A program made the translations under genes and the position numbers. Below, in pieces: positions 62,324 through 64,000 of a stretch of DNA of 64,000 bases (within the stretch, counting starts at the first letter, position 1; each line of letters starts with the position of its first letter). This DNA is from an uncultured Bacteroidales bacterium (GTDB taxonomy: Bacteria; Bacteroidota; Bacteroidia; Bacteroidales; Muribaculaceae): positions 1-64,000 of the forward strand of contig CAMKGM010000006.1 of the NCBI GenBank assembly GCA_946412245.1. The letters run 5' to 3'. A model generated the notes under the pieces. It ran no database searches and was not told the DNA's origin. It saw nothing but the letters and a program-made list of their open reading frames with translations.

Positions 62324-62400
62324 ATTTCACAGTGTGCTATTGCCCTCGTACAACCTCCATCGTTCCACTATCTTTGTCACACCCCCTCGCTCATTGACAC

Positions 62401-62522
62401 CCTTCCCATTTTTCCCACCCTTCCCACAGCCATTCCGAGTTCTCCGATAACTGAAAACTGATAACTGATAACTGACAACTGATTTCCCACATTTCCCACC
62501 CTTCCCAAACGATTCACCCTTC
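62401..62522. repeat. Mosaic repeat, inverted copy
   Basis: On the minus strand it holds the same blocks as 23082-23428: GGAAGGGTGAATC, GGGAAATGTGGGAAATCAG, CAGTTATCAGTTATCAG, GGAGAACTCGGAATGGC (62445-62429) and GGGAAGGGTGGGAAAA, in a different order. It lies in the gap between the nqr operon and rho. Confidence 0.8.
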
Positions 62523-62602
62523 CAACTTCGCCGAACACTGATAGTTTTCAATATTACGTTTTACCGATTTCGTTGAAAATGACGAAGTTTTTCAAGTATC
62601 AT

Positions 62603-62633
62603 TTTGCTATTTCAAAAAAATATCGTACCTTTG
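62603..62633 (+). promoter_or_regulatory. Promoter of rho
   Basis: TTTG (62603-62606), 19 bp, TACCTTTG (62626-62633). The transcript leader before the ATG at 62810 would be about 170 nt, long enough for the attenuation control known for rho genes. Confidence 0.75.
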
Positions 62634-62809
62634 TAGTATATTTTCGACAACAGCCTAATTTGTTTCCCTTAAACACCATTGTGATTACTTGAAACTTTAA
62701 GGCTTCCCTTTTTTTCAACATTAAGTATAAACACGCTATTGTTGTGGCCAAAAATGTGTTCATCTTTAGCCATAACTACACACAAGAAAATCAGAATACA
62801 ACTTTTTCT

Positions 62810-64000
62810 ATGTACAACATCAATGATCTCAACGCCATGAGCGACAGCGACCTAAAGGCGCTAGCTCAGTCTATGGGCATTAAAAAGGTGGACTCCGTTG
62901 AAAAGGAAGACCTGGTCTTCCAGGTGCTTGATCAGCAGGCAATTCAAGATGCCGCCAACTCGGCCAACGCACCCAAACCCCGTCGCAAACGCACCCGCAC
63001 CGGCAAAGATGGCGCGGCAAGCAAGAAAGCCGACAAAACCGCTGAGTCCAACGAAACAGACAAAACAAAACAAGATAAACAAGATAAAGCTGAGGACACG
63101 CAGAGCCAGGCAGAAAAAGAGCCACAGCCCAAACCAGCAGCCAAACGTGGACGGCCCAAGAAAACATCGACTGCCGTTGACAAGAAGGCCAATGAGGAGA
63201 CTGCCGACACTGACAAGCCTCAATCACAAGAAGAAACTCCTGCGGAAAGCGCACCTCAACCTGAAGTGCAACAACCTGAGAGTGCTGAACCCTCAACCGG
63301 CTCTAAGCGCGGACGCCGCAAGCGCATTGTCAAAATCAACGAGGATGTTCCTTCGCTTAACTTTGACAACGACGACAATGCGACTCCGAGTAATCAACCC
63401 GATGTGCCACAAGCTAACGATTCCATTACCGACCAAATTTCCAACGAAGCCATGCCAGGCAACGCCCCGTTGCCCAACAGCGAGCTTATGCCCGATGACG
63501 GTTTTATACCCGATGACGGCATGTACGGTCCGGAACAGCCTTTTGGCAATGGCGAAATGATGCCTGGCGAGCCATATTTTGAAGAAGGCATGGGCCCTGA
63601 AGGTGATGAATTCTACGGTTACGACGAGTTTGACGGACAAGGCGATTTCATGCCCGATAACGGTGGCATGATGCCTGCCCAACCCTCACAGGAGAAGAAA
63701 CAAGTTTCACTGGGGTCATTCTTCAACACCGGCGGAGGCCTGACTTTCAAGCCTCGCACTCAAGAAGAACGTGAAGAGGCTGCACGCCGTGCTGAAGAGC
63801 GCCGTCGCCGTGCTGCCGAAGAGGCCGCCAAGGCTCCCATCATCATTCAAGAACCAAAAGCCGAAAAAGAACAACCCTCAGGCAAGAAAAAGAAAAACAA
63901 GAAAGGCGCCCAAGCGCAACCCGAAGAACCCGCAATGCCTGAGAGCCCCTACAACTTCGACGGCATTCTTACCGGTAGCGGACTGCTTGAGGTCATGCCC
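62810..64000 (+). CDS. rho: Transcription termination factor Rho (5' part, cut by the window edge)
   Basis: 397 codons without a stop, running off the right edge. The Rho_N domain starts directly (YNINDLNAMSDSDLKALAQSMGIKK, then EKEDLVFQVLDQQ). A Bacteroidetes-type disordered insertion of about 310 residues follows, rich in K/R/E/Q/P with RKRTR, KRGRPKKT and KRGRRKRI basic patches and an acidic G/M/P-rich part (MPDDGFIPDDG, MMPGEPYFEEG). At the edge the normal RNA-binding domain begins (SPYNFDGILTGSGLLEVMP). The ATPase part is outside the window. Rho is the RNA helicase that ends transcripts. Confidence 0.93.
   Translation, partial: MYNINDLNAMSDSDLKALAQSMGIKKVDSVEKEDLVFQVLDQQAIQDAANSANAPKPRRKRTRTGKDGAASKKADKTAESNETDKTKQDKQDKAEDTQSQAEKEPQPKPAAKRGRPKKTSTAVDKKANEETADTDKPQSQEETPAESAPQPEVQQPESAEPSTGSKRGRRKRIVKINEDVPSLNFDNDDNATPSNQPDVPQANDSITDQISNEAMPGNAPLPNSELMPDDGFIPDDGMYGPEQPFGNGEMMPGEPYFEEGMGPEGDEFYGYDEFDGQGDFMPDNGGMMPAQPSQEKKQVSLGSFFNTGGGLTFKPRTQEEREEAARRAEERRRRAAEEAAKAPIIIQEPKAEKEQPSGKKKKNKKGAQAQPEEPAMPESPYNFDGILTGSGLLEVMP

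Overview
The window looks like a chromosomal segment of a Bacteroidales bacterium; the family is uncertain, and Muribaculaceae or a relative would fit. The grounds are the many Bacteroidetes-type promoters (TTG, about 20 bp, TAnnTTTG), two type IX secretion system (T9SS) genes (sprA and the Plug protein), T9SS-sorted surface proteins, a six-gene Na+-NQR operon, a Bacteroidetes-style Rho with a long N-terminal extension, and family-typical proteins (DUF349, DUF4298, DUF3244-like, class III FBPase). I recognised no rRNA, tRNA or CRISPR array.

Layout. 0-6.3 kb: repeat-rich intergenic DNA, a large surface protein with nested FN3/choice-of-anchor-J domains, the T9SS Plug protein, and an XRE-type HTH protein fused to a degenerate DNA methyltransferase (all minus strand). 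6.5-9 kb: rplS and small proteins. 9-15.7 kb: a tight plus-strand operon of dCMP deaminase, S41 protease, 5-formyl-THF cyclo-ligase, a RIC/hemerythrin-like protein that has lost its metal ligands, a LuxR-type regulator and an M16 peptidase. 15.7-23 kb: housekeeping genes (YrdC/Sua5, B3/4 protein, mtnN, fbp, OmpA lipoprotein, SGNH hydrolase, AlbA_2 protein). 23-34.4 kb: an accessory region (minus strand). It starts with a mosaic repeat, then two small AT-rich lipoprotein genes, a giant Rhs/YD-repeat reading frame ending in a zincin metallopeptidase-like tip and interrupted by a single in-frame TGA, two secreted proteins (one T9SS-sorted), and a membrane TPR/HTH regulator of mixed base composition. 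34.4-40.6 kb: sugar transferase, DUF349 protein, M16 peptidase, cyclophilin. 40.7-48.8 kb: sprA and ruvA. 48.9-55.7 kb: the exbB-exbD-exbD-tonB group followed by a small membrane protein, a PstS-like lipoprotein and a TPR protein. A truncated 41-residue TIR-domain remnant with its own promoter lies in the gap after tonB. 56.3-62.2 kb: nqrABCDEF. 62.8 kb to the end: the 5' part of rho.

How it works together. SprA and Plug are the outer-membrane translocon parts of the T9SS, and the C-terminal tails of the proteins at 0.8-3.9 kb and 30.9-32.0 kb look like its cargo signals. The Na+-NQR complex makes a sodium-motive force, and the ExbB/ExbD/TonB group transmits ion-motive energy to outer-membrane transporters. 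The most unusual region is 23.5-30.9 kb: an Rhs-type polymorphic toxin candidate with a peptidase tip and two translationally coupled lipoproteins that could be immunity proteins. The base composition changes exactly where the conserved core ends.
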